Part shown: positions 1 through 6,218 of the stretch, piece after piece
Layout: each line of letters starts with the position of its first letter
How positions within the stretch are numbered: the stretch's first letter is position 1
Source: Bacillota bacterium
GTDB taxonomy: Bacteria > Bacillota > Clostridia > Christensenellales > QAND01
Reading direction: 5' to 3'
Length of the DNA stretch: 7,583 bases
Assembly (NCBI GenBank): GCA_019415425.1
Contig: DXZF01000401.1
Location: 1 to 7,583 of the forward strand
The notes under the pieces: model-generated
What the model saw: the letters and a program-made list of their open reading frames with translations, nothing else
Told to the model about the DNA's origin: nothing
The model's database searches: none
Program-made: the position numbers and the translations under genes

Positions 1-321
1 GCTGCCCCAGTACACCGCCTCGTCGTCCAGCTTGGCCTCCATGGGCCAGATGCGGTCGTTGAGCCAGCGATGCAGCGGCAGATCGTCCGCCGCGCCGCGA
101 AATACCGTCATGGCGCTGTGCGTGTGCGCGTTGACCAGGCCGGGCAGAATGATGCGGCCCATGACGTCGATCACTTCGGCATCTTCGGGCACCTCGGGCG
201 CCTGTTCGGCGTAGCCGGCATAGGCAATGCGCCCATCCTGCACCAGGATCACGGCGTTTTGCAGTGGCAGCGCCTCGTAATCGCCCATCAAGATGCGTGC
301 GTTTTGAAAATAGTACGACAT
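1..321 (-). CDS. mtaD: MTA/SAH deaminase family amidohydrolase, N-terminal 107 residues (cut by window edge)
   Basis: This is the start of a zinc-dependent amidohydrolase. The nearest family is 5-methylthioadenosine/S-adenosylhomocysteine deaminase, which removes the purine 6-amino group to give inosyl products. Residues 1-55 form the N-terminal beta-sandwich strands, with a VQDGRI turn at 27-32. Residues 60-71 read PGLVNAHTHSAM, the entry to the TIM barrel, with metal ligands H66 and H68. The following TVFRGAADDLPLHRWL stretch resembles Thermotoga TM0936-like deaminases. The start ATG at 321-319 has an AAGGAAGG Shine-Dalgarno 8 nt upstream, inside the end of the ahcY homologue. Only 3 bp separate the two genes, which implies co-transcription and a shared role in SAH clearance. 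The catalytic C-terminal residues lie outside the window, so a related amidohydrolase such as guanine or cytosine deaminase or a chlorohydrolase cannot be fully excluded. Confidence 0.85.
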   Translation of the reverse strand, partial: MSYYFQNARILMGDYEALPLQNAVILVQDGRIAYAGYAEQAPEVPEDAEVIDVMGRIILPGLVNAHTHSAMTVFRGAADDLPLHRWLNDRIWPMEAKLDDEAVYWGS

Positions 322-324
322 TGG

Positions 325-1572
325 CTATGCCTTCCTTCCCAGATATTCGGCCTGTTCGCGCGTCAGCGTATCGATGGCCATGCCGGTGGCATCCACTTTC
401 ATGTGCGCCACCTGCTGATCGATTGCCTCGGGCACGGCGTACACCCGTCTTTCCAGCTGCTTTCCCTCTTTGGCCAGATACGCCAGGCTCAGCGCCTGCA
501 CGGCAAAGCTCATATCCATGATTTCCACCGGATGCCCGTCTCCCGCGGCGATGTTGACCAGGCGCCCCTGCGCCAGCAGGTTGAGCGTGCGCCCATCCGG
601 CAGCTGGTAGGCCGTGACGTTGGGCCGACGCTCGTACACGCGCTGTGCCAGCGCCGTCAGATCGTCCTTGTTGATTTCCACGTCAAAATGGCCGGCGTTG
701 CACAGCAGCACGCCGTCCTTCATCTTCAAAAGGTGCCGTTTGACAATGACGTCCTTGCAGCCGGTCGCGGTGATGAACACGTCGCCCCGCGGGGCCGCAT
801 CGTCCATCTGCATCACTTCAAAGCCATCCAGCATCGCCTCCAGCGCGCGCACGGGGTTGACCTCTGTGACGATGACGCGCGCGCCCAGGCCCTTGGCCCG
901 CATGGCGATGCCGCGCGAGCACCACCCATAGCCCGCGATGACGAACTGCTTGCCCGCTACGACCAGGTTGGTATTGCGCATCAGCGCATCCATTGTGGAT
1001 TGGCCGGTCCCGTAACGGTTGTCGAACAGGTGTTTGCATTCGGCGTCGTTGACGGCGATCATCGGGAACGGGAGCGTGCCCTTTTGGTCCATCTGCCGCA
1101 TGCGCAGGACGCCCGTGGTCGTCTCCTCGGTGCCGCCGATCACGCGCTTGCCCAAATGCGCGTGCGTGGTGGACAGCAGGTGCAACAGATCGCCCCCGTC
1201 ATCCAGAATCAGATCCGGCTCACAGGACAGCACGCATGCGAGATGGTGCTGGTACTGCGCCTGATCCGCCCCGTGTACGGCATAGACGGGAAAGCCCGCC
1301 TGCGCCAGCGCCGCCGCGATCTCGTCCTGCGTGGACAGCGGATTGCAGCCGGTACAGTACACCTGCGCCCCGCCTGCGCGCAGCACGTGCGCCAGGTACG
1401 CCGTCTTGGCCTCCAGATGGATGGAGATGGCGATCTTCATCCCGGCAAACGGCCGTTCGCGTTCAAAGCGGCTGCGGATTTCGTTCAAGAGCGGCATGTA
1501 CGCGCGCGCCCAGTCGATCTTTACCTGCCCGGCCTGTGCCAGTGCAATATCGCGAATCTCTGCCCCCTGCAT
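325..1572 (-). CDS. ahcY: Adenosylhomocysteinase family protein (possible S-inosylhomocysteine hydrolase)
   Basis: This 415-residue cytosolic NAD-dependent hydrolase splits S-adenosylhomocysteine, or its inosyl analogue, into homocysteine and a nucleoside. It relieves product inhibition of methyltransferases. The length and C-terminus match the short Thermotoga/archaeal form: the usual insertion and the C-terminal Lys-Tyr tail are absent. Visible motifs are HLEAKT (52-57), NPLSTQD (77-83), DDGGDL (124-129), EETTTGV (149-155), the catalytic-type K180 and D184 in the VNDAECKHLFDN region, the NAD-binding loop GYGWCSRG (214-221), CNAGHFDVEI, and GDGHPVEIMDMSF near the end. Two positions differ from classical enzymes: K56 replaces Gln/Glu in the purine-contacting motif, and S219 occupies the third glycine of GxGxxG. 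The start at 1572 has GGGGAG 11 nt upstream, inside the galU end, with 5 bp between the genes. Family assignment is firm; substrate preference is inference. Confidence 0.93.
   Translation of the reverse strand: MQGAEIRDIALAQAGQVKIDWARAYMPLLNEIRSRFERERPFAGMKIAISIHLEAKTAYLAHVLRAGGAQVYCTGCNPLSTQDEIAAALAQAGFPVYAVHGADQAQYQHHLACVLSCEPDLILDDGGDLLHLLSTTHAHLGKRVIGGTEETTTGVLRMRQMDQKGTLPFPMIAVNDAECKHLFDNRYGTGQSTMDALMRNTNLVVAGKQFVIAGYGWCSRGIAMRAKGLGARVIVTEVNPVRALEAMLDGFEVMQMDDAAPRGDVFITATGCKDVIVKRHLLKMKDGVLLCNAGHFDVEINKDDLTALAQRVYERRPNVTAYQLPDGRTLNLLAQGRLVNIAAGDGHPVEIMDMSFAVQALSLAYLAKEGKQLERRVYAVPEAIDQQVAHMKVDATGMAIDTLTREQAEYLGRKA
330..337 (-). promoter_or_regulatory. Ribosome-binding site of the mtaD-type gene
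   Basis: The minus strand reads AAGGAAGG 8 nt before the ATG at 321. The site lies within the last codons of the ahcY homologue. It fixes the start of the downstream deaminase and supports translation from one polycistronic mRNA. Confidence 0.75.
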
Positions 1573-1577
1573 CTCGT

Positions 1578-2465
1578 TTAAAACTCCCCGTTCTCGTATT
1601 TTTGGCGCAGCATCTGCGCAAACGCCTCTCCCAGGTCCGCACGCGCCAGTGCAAAGTCCACCGTAGCGCGCAAAAAGCCCAGTTTCTGGCCCACATCATA
1701 TCGCTTGCCTTCAAAGTCCAGCGCGTACATCTCCTCGCGCGTCCCCAGTTCCACCAGTGCATCGGTCAGCTGAATCTCGCCGCCCGCGCCCGGCTGCGTG
1801 TGCTCCAGTATCTCGAAGATCGCGGGCGTGATGATGTACCGCCCAAAGACGGCAAAGTGGGAGGGCGCCTCTTCGCGCGCCGGCTTTTCCACAAGGCCCC
1901 TGAGCTTCATCACGCCTTTGGGCCCGTGAAAGGACGGGTCGGGGTCCACGACGCCATAGCGCGAGACGTCCTCGTCCGGCACGGCGTACACGCTGATGAC
2001 CGTGGCATGGTACGCTTCGTACACGTCCATCAGTTGCCGCAATGCGGGCTTCTCTTTGCACACGGCGATGTCGTCGCCCAGCAGCACGGCAAACGGCTCG
2101 TCGTTGATGAACGACTTGGCACAGTGGATGGCGTGCCCCAGCCCGCGCGGCGCCTTCTGGCGGATGTAGTGGATATTGACCATATCCGAAATGCGGCGGA
2201 CCTGTTCGATCAGCTCGTCCTTGCCGTGGGCGGACAGCTCATATTCCAGTTCCGGCGTGTAGTCAAAGTGATCTTCAATGGCCCGCTTGCCGCGGCCGGT
2301 GATGATCATGATATCCTCGATGCCGGAGGCGACCGCCTCTTCGACGATGTACTGTATGGTCGGCTTATCGACAATGGGCAGCATCTCCTTGGGTTGCGCC
2401 TTGGTGGCCGGCAAAAACCGCGTTCCCAGTCCGGCTGCGGGGATGATCGCCTTTTTGATTGACAT
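1578..2465 (-). CDS. galU: UTP-glucose-1-phosphate uridylyltransferase
   Basis: This 295-residue cytosolic nucleotidyltransferase makes UDP-glucose from UTP and glucose-1-phosphate. UDP-glucose feeds wall polymers, glycolipids and exopolysaccharides. The sequence is full length for the bacterial GalU/GtaB family. The nucleotide-binding signature runs from IIPAAGLGTRFLPATKA (7-23) to QPKEMLPIVDKP (24-35). RQKAPRGLGHA spans 102-112, and the metal-site loop LLGDDI spans 128-133. The sugar-phosphate contact region GLVEKP is at 190-195, and GGEIQLTDAL follows near 230. The start ATG at 2465 is preceded by AAAAGGAG with 10 nt spacing. It is the first gene of the operon, and the next gene begins 5 bp after its stop. 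The pairing with SAH-recycling genes is not an obvious pathway link and may reflect simple co-expression of housekeeping genes. Confidence 0.96.
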   Translation of the reverse strand: MSIKKAIIPAAGLGTRFLPATKAQPKEMLPIVDKPTIQYIVEEAVASGIEDIMIITGRGKRAIEDHFDYTPELEYELSAHGKDELIEQVRRISDMVNIHYIRQKAPRGLGHAIHCAKSFINDEPFAVLLGDDIAVCKEKPALRQLMDVYEAYHATVISVYAVPDEDVSRYGVVDPDPSFHGPKGVMKLRGLVEKPAREEAPSHFAVFGRYIITPAIFEILEHTQPGAGGEIQLTDALVELGTREEMYALDFEGKRYDVGQKLGFLRATVDFALARADLGEAFAQMLRQKYENGEF

Positions 2466-2475
2466 GCGTAGATTG

Positions 2476-2483
2476 CTCCTTTT
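2476..2483 (-). promoter_or_regulatory. Ribosome-binding site of galU
   Basis: The minus strand carries AAAAGGAG 10 nt before the galU ATG. It supports the chosen start, which also places the IIPAAGLGTR motif at its usual N-terminal position. Confidence 0.8.
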
Positions 2484-2496
2484 CCATGTTCAAGAA

Positions 2497-2524
2497 TTGT
2501 CTCTATTATACACAATTTTATACG
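2497..2524 (+). promoter_or_regulatory. Weak candidate divergent promoter for the membrane-protein gene
   Basis: The plus strand has TTGTCT (2497-2502), a 16-bp spacer and TATACG (2519-2524), each matching the sigma-A consensus at about four of six positions. If used, it would give a leader of roughly 295 nt before the ORF at 2826. I found no better plus-strand promoter between here and that start, so this is a tentative call. Confidence 0.25.
2505..2510 (-). promoter_or_regulatory. Probable -10 box of the galU-ahcY-mtaD operon promoter
   Basis: A perfect TATAAT lies on the minus strand about 40 nt before the galU start. The expected -35 position (17 bp spacing) reads TATATA, a poor match to TTGACA, so the promoter may be weak or need an activator. 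The surrounding 30 bp are strongly A+T-rich compared with the G+C-rich flanks. A 7-bp inverted repeat with one mismatch (2509-2515 with 2525-2531) overlaps the upstream edge of the box and could be an operator. Confidence 0.6.
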
Positions 2525-2565
2525 TTGTATATAGCATCATTGTGCCAACGATGTGTCATGCAGGC

Positions 2566-2597
2566 TTGCGGCGCACATGCGGTGCATGCGCGCGCAA
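2566..2597. repeat. Imperfect 32-bp palindrome
   Basis: The left arm at 2566-2580 and the right arm at 2584-2597 pair around a GGT loop, with one bulged base and one mismatch. The mismatch becomes a G-U pair in minus-strand RNA. No T-run follows on either strand, so it is not a standard terminator. It lies about 60 bp upstream of the galU -10 box. Confidence 0.55.
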
Positions 2598-2814
2598 CCA
2601 TTGCCCCGCTCGCTGCAGAGCGCTGGTTTTACGCAAGTTTTACAGCCGTCTAACCAATAGAGGCGGCTCTCTTTCCACGCGTGCGCTATGCTGACGATGG
2701 ATGGGTGAACCCACTTTGGCCCATGCCCTCCGTCCGGCAGGCATTTTGTGCCCAATGGGCGCGCACGTGCCCGGGCCGTGGGATTCACAAAAAAAAGGCC
2801 GCCGTGCGCAGAAT

Positions 2815-2821
2815 GAGGTGA
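2815..2821 (+). promoter_or_regulatory. Ribosome-binding site of the membrane-protein gene
   Basis: GAGGTGA lies 4 nt before the ATG at 2826. This is a strong anti-16S match at slightly short spacing and decides the start. Confidence 0.65.
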
Positions 2822-2825
2822 GACG

Positions 2826-4034
2826 ATGTCGGCCAAGCGAACGGGCCGGTTGGGTAAATGGCTGTGCAAGGCCCTCGGTTCCTATGCGGTGTTCATTGCC
2901 CTGGGCATGTTGCTCTCCCGAATCCCGGCCGAGCAAATCGGTTTGCACGAACCGATGTTTACAAATTTGCGGATGTGTTTCATGCTGTTTGGGCCGATAT
3001 ACCTGACGCTGATTGCCAAAATTCTGCTGGTCTTTATCGCATCGGCGCGCGGGCAGGTGCGCGACGTTGCAGAGGACGGCCGCGGCATCCTGTTCACCCT
3101 CACCGCCCTGTTGCTGCTCGTCAATCTCTCCCAGGCGCAGACGGTCTCCGACCTCGCCTCCGGGCACGTACAGGGCAAGGGCTTGCGGATGCTGCAGAAC
3201 AGCCGGAACGTTTCCCCTCGGGGCAAGCGCTTTTTAAACGCCTTTCTGCCGGTATGCACGTACCTGCTGATTTTGGAGCTGTTGACGTTGCTGGTCCGCA
3301 TTCTCTGTTTTGCGCCGCTGTCCCGCGCCGCCAGCAACGCGTGGATTGTGTCGATCGCCGTGACGGCGCTGTGCCTGTTGTGCATTCCGCTGATCTTCTC
3401 CCTCGTCTCCGGCTTTCAGGGGGATCGGGCCAGGCACGCAAAAAAGCTTGCGCGGGAAAAGCAGGACGCCCTGCGATCGGAGCATCTGGTGCTGGAAAGC
3501 GACCCCGTACGGCGCAAAGAATTCCTGCACGCTGCCAGGCGGCTGTTGCTCCTGCCCCTGTTTTGCCTGCTGCTCTGTGGGATAGGGCTGCGGCTGACGC
3601 GGGATGTGCCGCTCACTTCCGCCATCCAGTTTGGGCGGAATCTGTGGATGTTTTTGGCTGCGGCCAGCCTGTTCTCCTGCTTTTTGCTGCTCCTGTACTG
3701 GGCAAACTGCTCCGGCACCTCTCTGGTGCAGCGCATCGTGCTCTCGCACGATCAGTTCTGCTATTCGGGCTATAGCGGCAGCATGGACGAGCGGGTTTCC
3801 TTCTCCTTCACGCTGACACAGCTGATCTCCTGGCGAGTTGGCCGGCGTTGGATCCGCATTTGCGGGCAGTTTCAAAAGACGACGCAGGACGTCTACGGCA
3901 CCTCCCACAAACTGCTTCCCCGCAAGACGCTGTACCTCCCCCGGACGTTTTCGCACGAGCAGGAACAGGCGCTGTTGCAGTTTTTGCAGCGGCAGGTGGC
4001 GGTCGCATCGCAGGGCGATCACACGCCGCGTTGA
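2826..4034 (+). CDS. Multi-pass membrane protein of unknown function with soluble C-terminal domain
   Basis: I do not recognise this 402-residue protein. Hydrophobic stretches predict about seven membrane segments near residues 15-33, 49-73, 86-103, 136-159, 172-196, 239-256 and 273-294. A strongly charged loop of about 40 residues (197-238, rich in Lys, Arg and Glu) separates segments five and six. After the last segment, residues 300-390 look like a compact, beta-rich soluble domain ending in a helix. The alternating pattern (IVLSHDQFCYSG, VSFSFTLTQLISW, KTLYLPRTF, then EQEQALLQFLQ) recalls the C-terminal halves of YcxB-like or bacterial PH-like membrane proteins. That resemblance is by eye only. 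No catalytic motif is visible. The gene stands alone, diverging from galU and converging on pyk. The start is supported by GAGGTGA. The protein probably sits in the cytoplasmic membrane. Confidence 0.8.
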   Translation: MSAKRTGRLGKWLCKALGSYAVFIALGMLLSRIPAEQIGLHEPMFTNLRMCFMLFGPIYLTLIAKILLVFIASARGQVRDVAEDGRGILFTLTALLLLVNLSQAQTVSDLASGHVQGKGLRMLQNSRNVSPRGKRFLNAFLPVCTYLLILELLTLLVRILCFAPLSRAASNAWIVSIAVTALCLLCIPLIFSLVSGFQGDRARHAKKLAREKQDALRSEHLVLESDPVRRKEFLHAARRLLLLPLFCLLLCGIGLRLTRDVPLTSAIQFGRNLWMFLAAASLFSCFLLLLYWANCSGTSLVQRIVLSHDQFCYSGYSGSMDERVSFSFTLTQLISWRVGRRWIRICGQFQKTTQDVYGTSHKLLPRKTLYLPRTFSHEQEQALLQFLQRQVAVASQGDHTPR

Positions 4035-4242
4035 GCGCACAGCGTGCCGCTGCATAAGGCGCGTGCACAGCTACGGGATGGCAATGCGCCCACGCTGACA
4101 CTTCCTGGGCCAGGTTTGTGTTCTACAGTTCACTTTGGAGCGCTGAGGCCACTTCGTTGCGCATCGGCTCGATCGCAATTGCGGTCTTGCCCTTTTGGCC
4201 ATACGGTGGCGCGCTTTCTTCCCGCCCGTCTGACGGCGTCAA
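4035..4242. other. Convergent intergenic spacer
   Basis: This G+C-rich spacer lies between the ends of the membrane-protein gene and pyk. It holds only short hairpins, such as CAGCG/CGCTG just after the stop and a small ACAC-CCTG/CAGG-GTGT structure at 4098-4121. Neither is a convincing terminator. I see no gene with a start site. Confidence 0.5.
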
Positions 4243-4272
4243 AAGAGGGGGCACACGGATGTGCCCCCTCTT
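4243..4272 (-). terminator. Intrinsic terminator of pyk
   Basis: The arms at 4243-4255 and 4260-4272 form a perfect 13-bp stem, with six G-C or C-G pairs in a row at its core, and a four-base loop. On the minus strand the stem ends in CTCTTTT, giving a short U tract 26 nt past the pyk stop. On the plus strand the stem is followed by A residues, so it would stop convergent transcription only weakly. Confidence 0.85.
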
Positions 4273-4297
4273 AAAATAGCGCGATACAGAACGCGGA

Positions 4298-6037
4298 TTA
4301 CGACTGGCGATTGAGCACCGTGCCGCGCTCGGGTTCGACGGTGACATAGCAGCCGTTTTTGATCATCTGCGTGGCGTTCTTGGCGCCCAGGATGATCGGC
4401 GTGCCCATGGCCACGCCCACGATGGCGGTATGGCAGTCGGGCTTGGAATCCTCGACGATGATGGCCTTGGCCAGGCGCATGAACGGCAGATAGTCGTGAT
4501 CTGTGCTGGGCGCTACCAGAATATCGCCCTCCTGGAAGCTGGTCTGGCACTCCTCAACGCTGTGCACCACGCATGCGCGGCCGTGCACGGTGCCGCGGCC
4601 AATGCCCTTGCCCTGCGAGAGCACGGCGCCGATGATGTGCACCTTGAGCAGGTTGGTGGAACCGCTGACGCCCACCGGCACGCCGGCCGAGATGACCACC
4701 ACGTCGCCATCCTTGACCAGTCCCGCCTCGCTGATCGCCTCGACCGAGGCGTCGATCATGTCGTCCGTAGACGCATAGACCTTGGACATCAGCGGCCGCA
4801 CGCCCCATACCAGGGACAGGCGATGATACACGGCCCGGTTTTGCGTCGTAGCAATGATCTGGCACTGCGGACGGTACTTGGCGATCATGCGCGCCGTATG
4901 CCCGCCCGAGGTGGAGGTGATGATGGCCTTGGCCTGTACGTCCTCCGCGCACTGGCAGCAGGCGTGTGAAACGGCATCGGTGACCGTGCTGTTGTAGCGG
5001 TTGACGTCCTGTGCGGGCAGGATGTGCGTATGCGCCTCGATGCTATCGCAGATCGAAGCCATGGTCTTGAGCGCCTGCACCGGGTATTTGCCCGAAGCCG
5101 TCTCGCCCGAGAGCATGACGCAGTCGCATCCGTCGTACACGGCGCTGGCCACGTCATTGACCTCTGCGCGCGTGGGCCGCGGGTTGCGAATCATGCTGTC
5201 CAACAGCTGCGTGGCCACGATCACCGGGCGGCCCAGCGCCTTGCACATGGAGATGATCTCCTTCTGGATGATGGGCACCTGCTGCATCGGCACCTCCACG
5301 CCCAGATCGCCACGGGCGACCATGACCGCATCGGAGACCTTGATGATCTCCTCGATATTCTCCACTGCCTGCCGGCACTCCACTTTGCTGATGATCTGGA
5401 TGCCTGCGCCGCCGTGCTCTTGCAGCAGCCGCCGGATCTCCAGGATGTCCGAAGCCTTGCGCACAAACGACGCCGCAATGAACTCCACGCCCTTTTCAAT
5501 GCCAAAGAGGATGTCGTCCACGTCCTTTTCCGTGATGGCGGGCAAGCGCACGTCCACGCCCGGCACGTTGACGCCCTTGCGATCCGACAGATCGCCGCCG
5601 TTTTCCACGGTGCAGATGACGTCTGTCTTGTTCACTTCATCGACGGTGAGCGAAACCAGGCCGTCGTCGATCAGGATATTGGTGCCGACTTTGACGTCTT
5701 CCGGCAGCCCCTGATACGTGACCGACACGATGGACGCATCGCCCGGCACCTGGCGCGTGGTGAGCGTGAACCGATCGCCCTGCTTGAGGGAAATCGGGCC
5801 GTTGTCAAACGTGCCGATGCGGATCTCCGGCCCCTTGGTATCCAACACGATGCCCAGCGGAATCTGCAACCGGTCGCGCAGCGCATGGATGCGGTCGATG
5901 CGAACCCCGTGCTCTTCGTGGTTGCCATGTGAAAAATTGAGGCGGAAGACGTTCGCGCCGCCTTCGATCAGCTGTTGCAGCTTCTCCTCGCTATCGCACG
6001 CGGGTCCCACTGTGCAGATGATTTTTGTCTTTTTCAT
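4298..6037 (-). CDS. pyk: Pyruvate kinase with C-terminal PEP-utiliser-like domain
   Basis: This 579-residue cytosolic glycolytic enzyme converts phosphoenolpyruvate and ADP to pyruvate and ATP. The core runs from TKIICTVGPA (4-13) through RLNFSHG (32-38), LDTKGPEIRIG (65-75), ISKVE (216-220, catalytic K218 and metal ligand E220), VARGDLGVE (240-248, D244), ATQLLDSM and the PTRAEVNDVASAVYDG signature. N34, S36, D66 and T67 match the potassium ligands. E71 in GPEIR is the residue typical of potassium-dependent enzymes. Residues about 475-579 add the extra C-terminal domain of Bacillus-type enzymes, related to the phosphohistidine domain of PEP-using enzymes, with H536 in a DCHTAIVG motif. The reading frame continues 81 codons upstream, but the ATG at 6037 has AGAGGA 9 nt before it and fits the family N-terminus. 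It is transcribed alone and divergently from the PerR-like gene. Confidence 0.97.
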   Translation of the reverse strand: MKKTKIICTVGPACDSEEKLQQLIEGGANVFRLNFSHGNHEEHGVRIDRIHALRDRLQIPLGIVLDTKGPEIRIGTFDNGPISLKQGDRFTLTTRQVPGDASIVSVTYQGLPEDVKVGTNILIDDGLVSLTVDEVNKTDVICTVENGGDLSDRKGVNVPGVDVRLPAITEKDVDDILFGIEKGVEFIAASFVRKASDILEIRRLLQEHGGAGIQIISKVECRQAVENIEEIIKVSDAVMVARGDLGVEVPMQQVPIIQKEIISMCKALGRPVIVATQLLDSMIRNPRPTRAEVNDVASAVYDGCDCVMLSGETASGKYPVQALKTMASICDSIEAHTHILPAQDVNRYNSTVTDAVSHACCQCAEDVQAKAIITSTSGGHTARMIAKYRPQCQIIATTQNRAVYHRLSLVWGVRPLMSKVYASTDDMIDASVEAISEAGLVKDGDVVVISAGVPVGVSGSTNLLKVHIIGAVLSQGKGIGRGTVHGRACVVHSVEECQTSFQEGDILVAPSTDHDYLPFMRLAKAIIVEDSKPDCHTAIVGVAMGTPIILGAKNATQMIKNGCYVTVEPERGTVLNRQS

Positions 6038-6046
6038 TTTGGTGAA

Positions 6047-6052
6047 TCCTCT
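6047..6052 (-). promoter_or_regulatory. Ribosome-binding site of pyk
   Basis: AGAGGA on the minus strand lies 9 nt before the ATG at 6037, in a purine-rich leader. It settles the start against the longer open frame that continues upstream to 6280. Confidence 0.75.
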
Positions 6053-6101
6053 CTTCCTCTGTGATTCTCTTTTCGCTTTTCTCTCTCTTTGATCATTTCT
6101 T

Positions 6102-6129
6102 ATCATACCACAATGGCGCTGTTTTCCAA
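6102..6129 (-). promoter_or_regulatory. Promoter of pyk
   Basis: The minus strand reads TTGGAA (6129-6124), a 16-bp spacer and TATGAT (6107-6102). TGG before the -10 box makes an extended -10 element. The predicted leader is about 58 nt and almost purely purine. No clear catabolite-repression site is visible. Confidence 0.6.
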
Positions 6130-6173
6130 AGATAAGGATGCGTAAATTTTTCCAACGGAATGAAAATTTTTGA

Positions 6174-6202
6174 TTGCATTTTGGAAAAATGCAGGCTATA
6201 AT
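6174..6202 (+). promoter_or_regulatory. Promoter of the PerR-like gene
   Basis: TTGCAT (6174-6179), a 17-bp spacer and a perfect TATAAT (6197-6202) form a strong sigma-A promoter. Transcription should begin near 6209. A perfect 8-3-8 inverted repeat (6175-6193) covers the -35 box and most of the spacer. Confidence 0.85.
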
Positions 6203-6218
6203 ATTGCAAAATAGAAAA

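Larger units (their letters stand above)
2526..2825. other. Non-coding divergent region rich in inverted repeats
   Basis: No credible gene is visible between the galU promoter and the membrane-protein start. The stretch is G+C-rich and unusually dense in self-complementary segments: a long imperfect palindrome at 2566-2597, a stem at 2607-2622 (CGCTC with GAGCG), an 8-bp stem with one G-U pair at 2644-2651/2661-2668, and a long-range helix at 2705-2714/2778-2788 followed by eight A residues. The heptamer GTTTTAC also occurs twice near 2626-2643. It may be a structured leader or a small RNA. I could not match it to a riboswitch class I know. Confidence 0.45.

Noticed and set aside
70..1581. 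503-codon plus-strand open frame opposite the ahcY homologue and mtaD
   Set aside because: It is a high-G+C shadow of the minus-strand genes. The protein is His/Arg/Gln-rich with no recognisable motif, while the opposite strand encodes clear conserved enzymes.
1236..2462. 408-codon plus-strand open frame opposite galU
   Set aside because: It is a shadow frame. Its composition is atypical, it crosses from ahcY into galU, and galU is unmistakable on the other strand.
2533..2548. Sigma-54-like -24/-12 element on the minus strand (TTGGCAC then TGCT)
   Set aside because: The GG-to-GC distance is one base shorter than the strict sigma-54 spacing. A perfect sigma-A -10 box lies just downstream.
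2537..3167. Minus-strand open frames opposite the start of the membrane-protein gene
   Set aside because: They overlap the inverted-repeat region and the coding strand of a hydrophobic protein. They lack ribosome-binding sites and motifs.
4098..4121. Possible terminator hairpin for the membrane-protein gene
   Set aside because: The stem is short and interrupted, and there is no real U tract.
4123..4347. Minus-strand open frame of 74 codons spanning the pyk end and its terminator
   Set aside because: It has no ribosome-binding site, begins inside pyk and reads through the terminator hairpin. The tail looks mildly protein-like but has no recognisable family.
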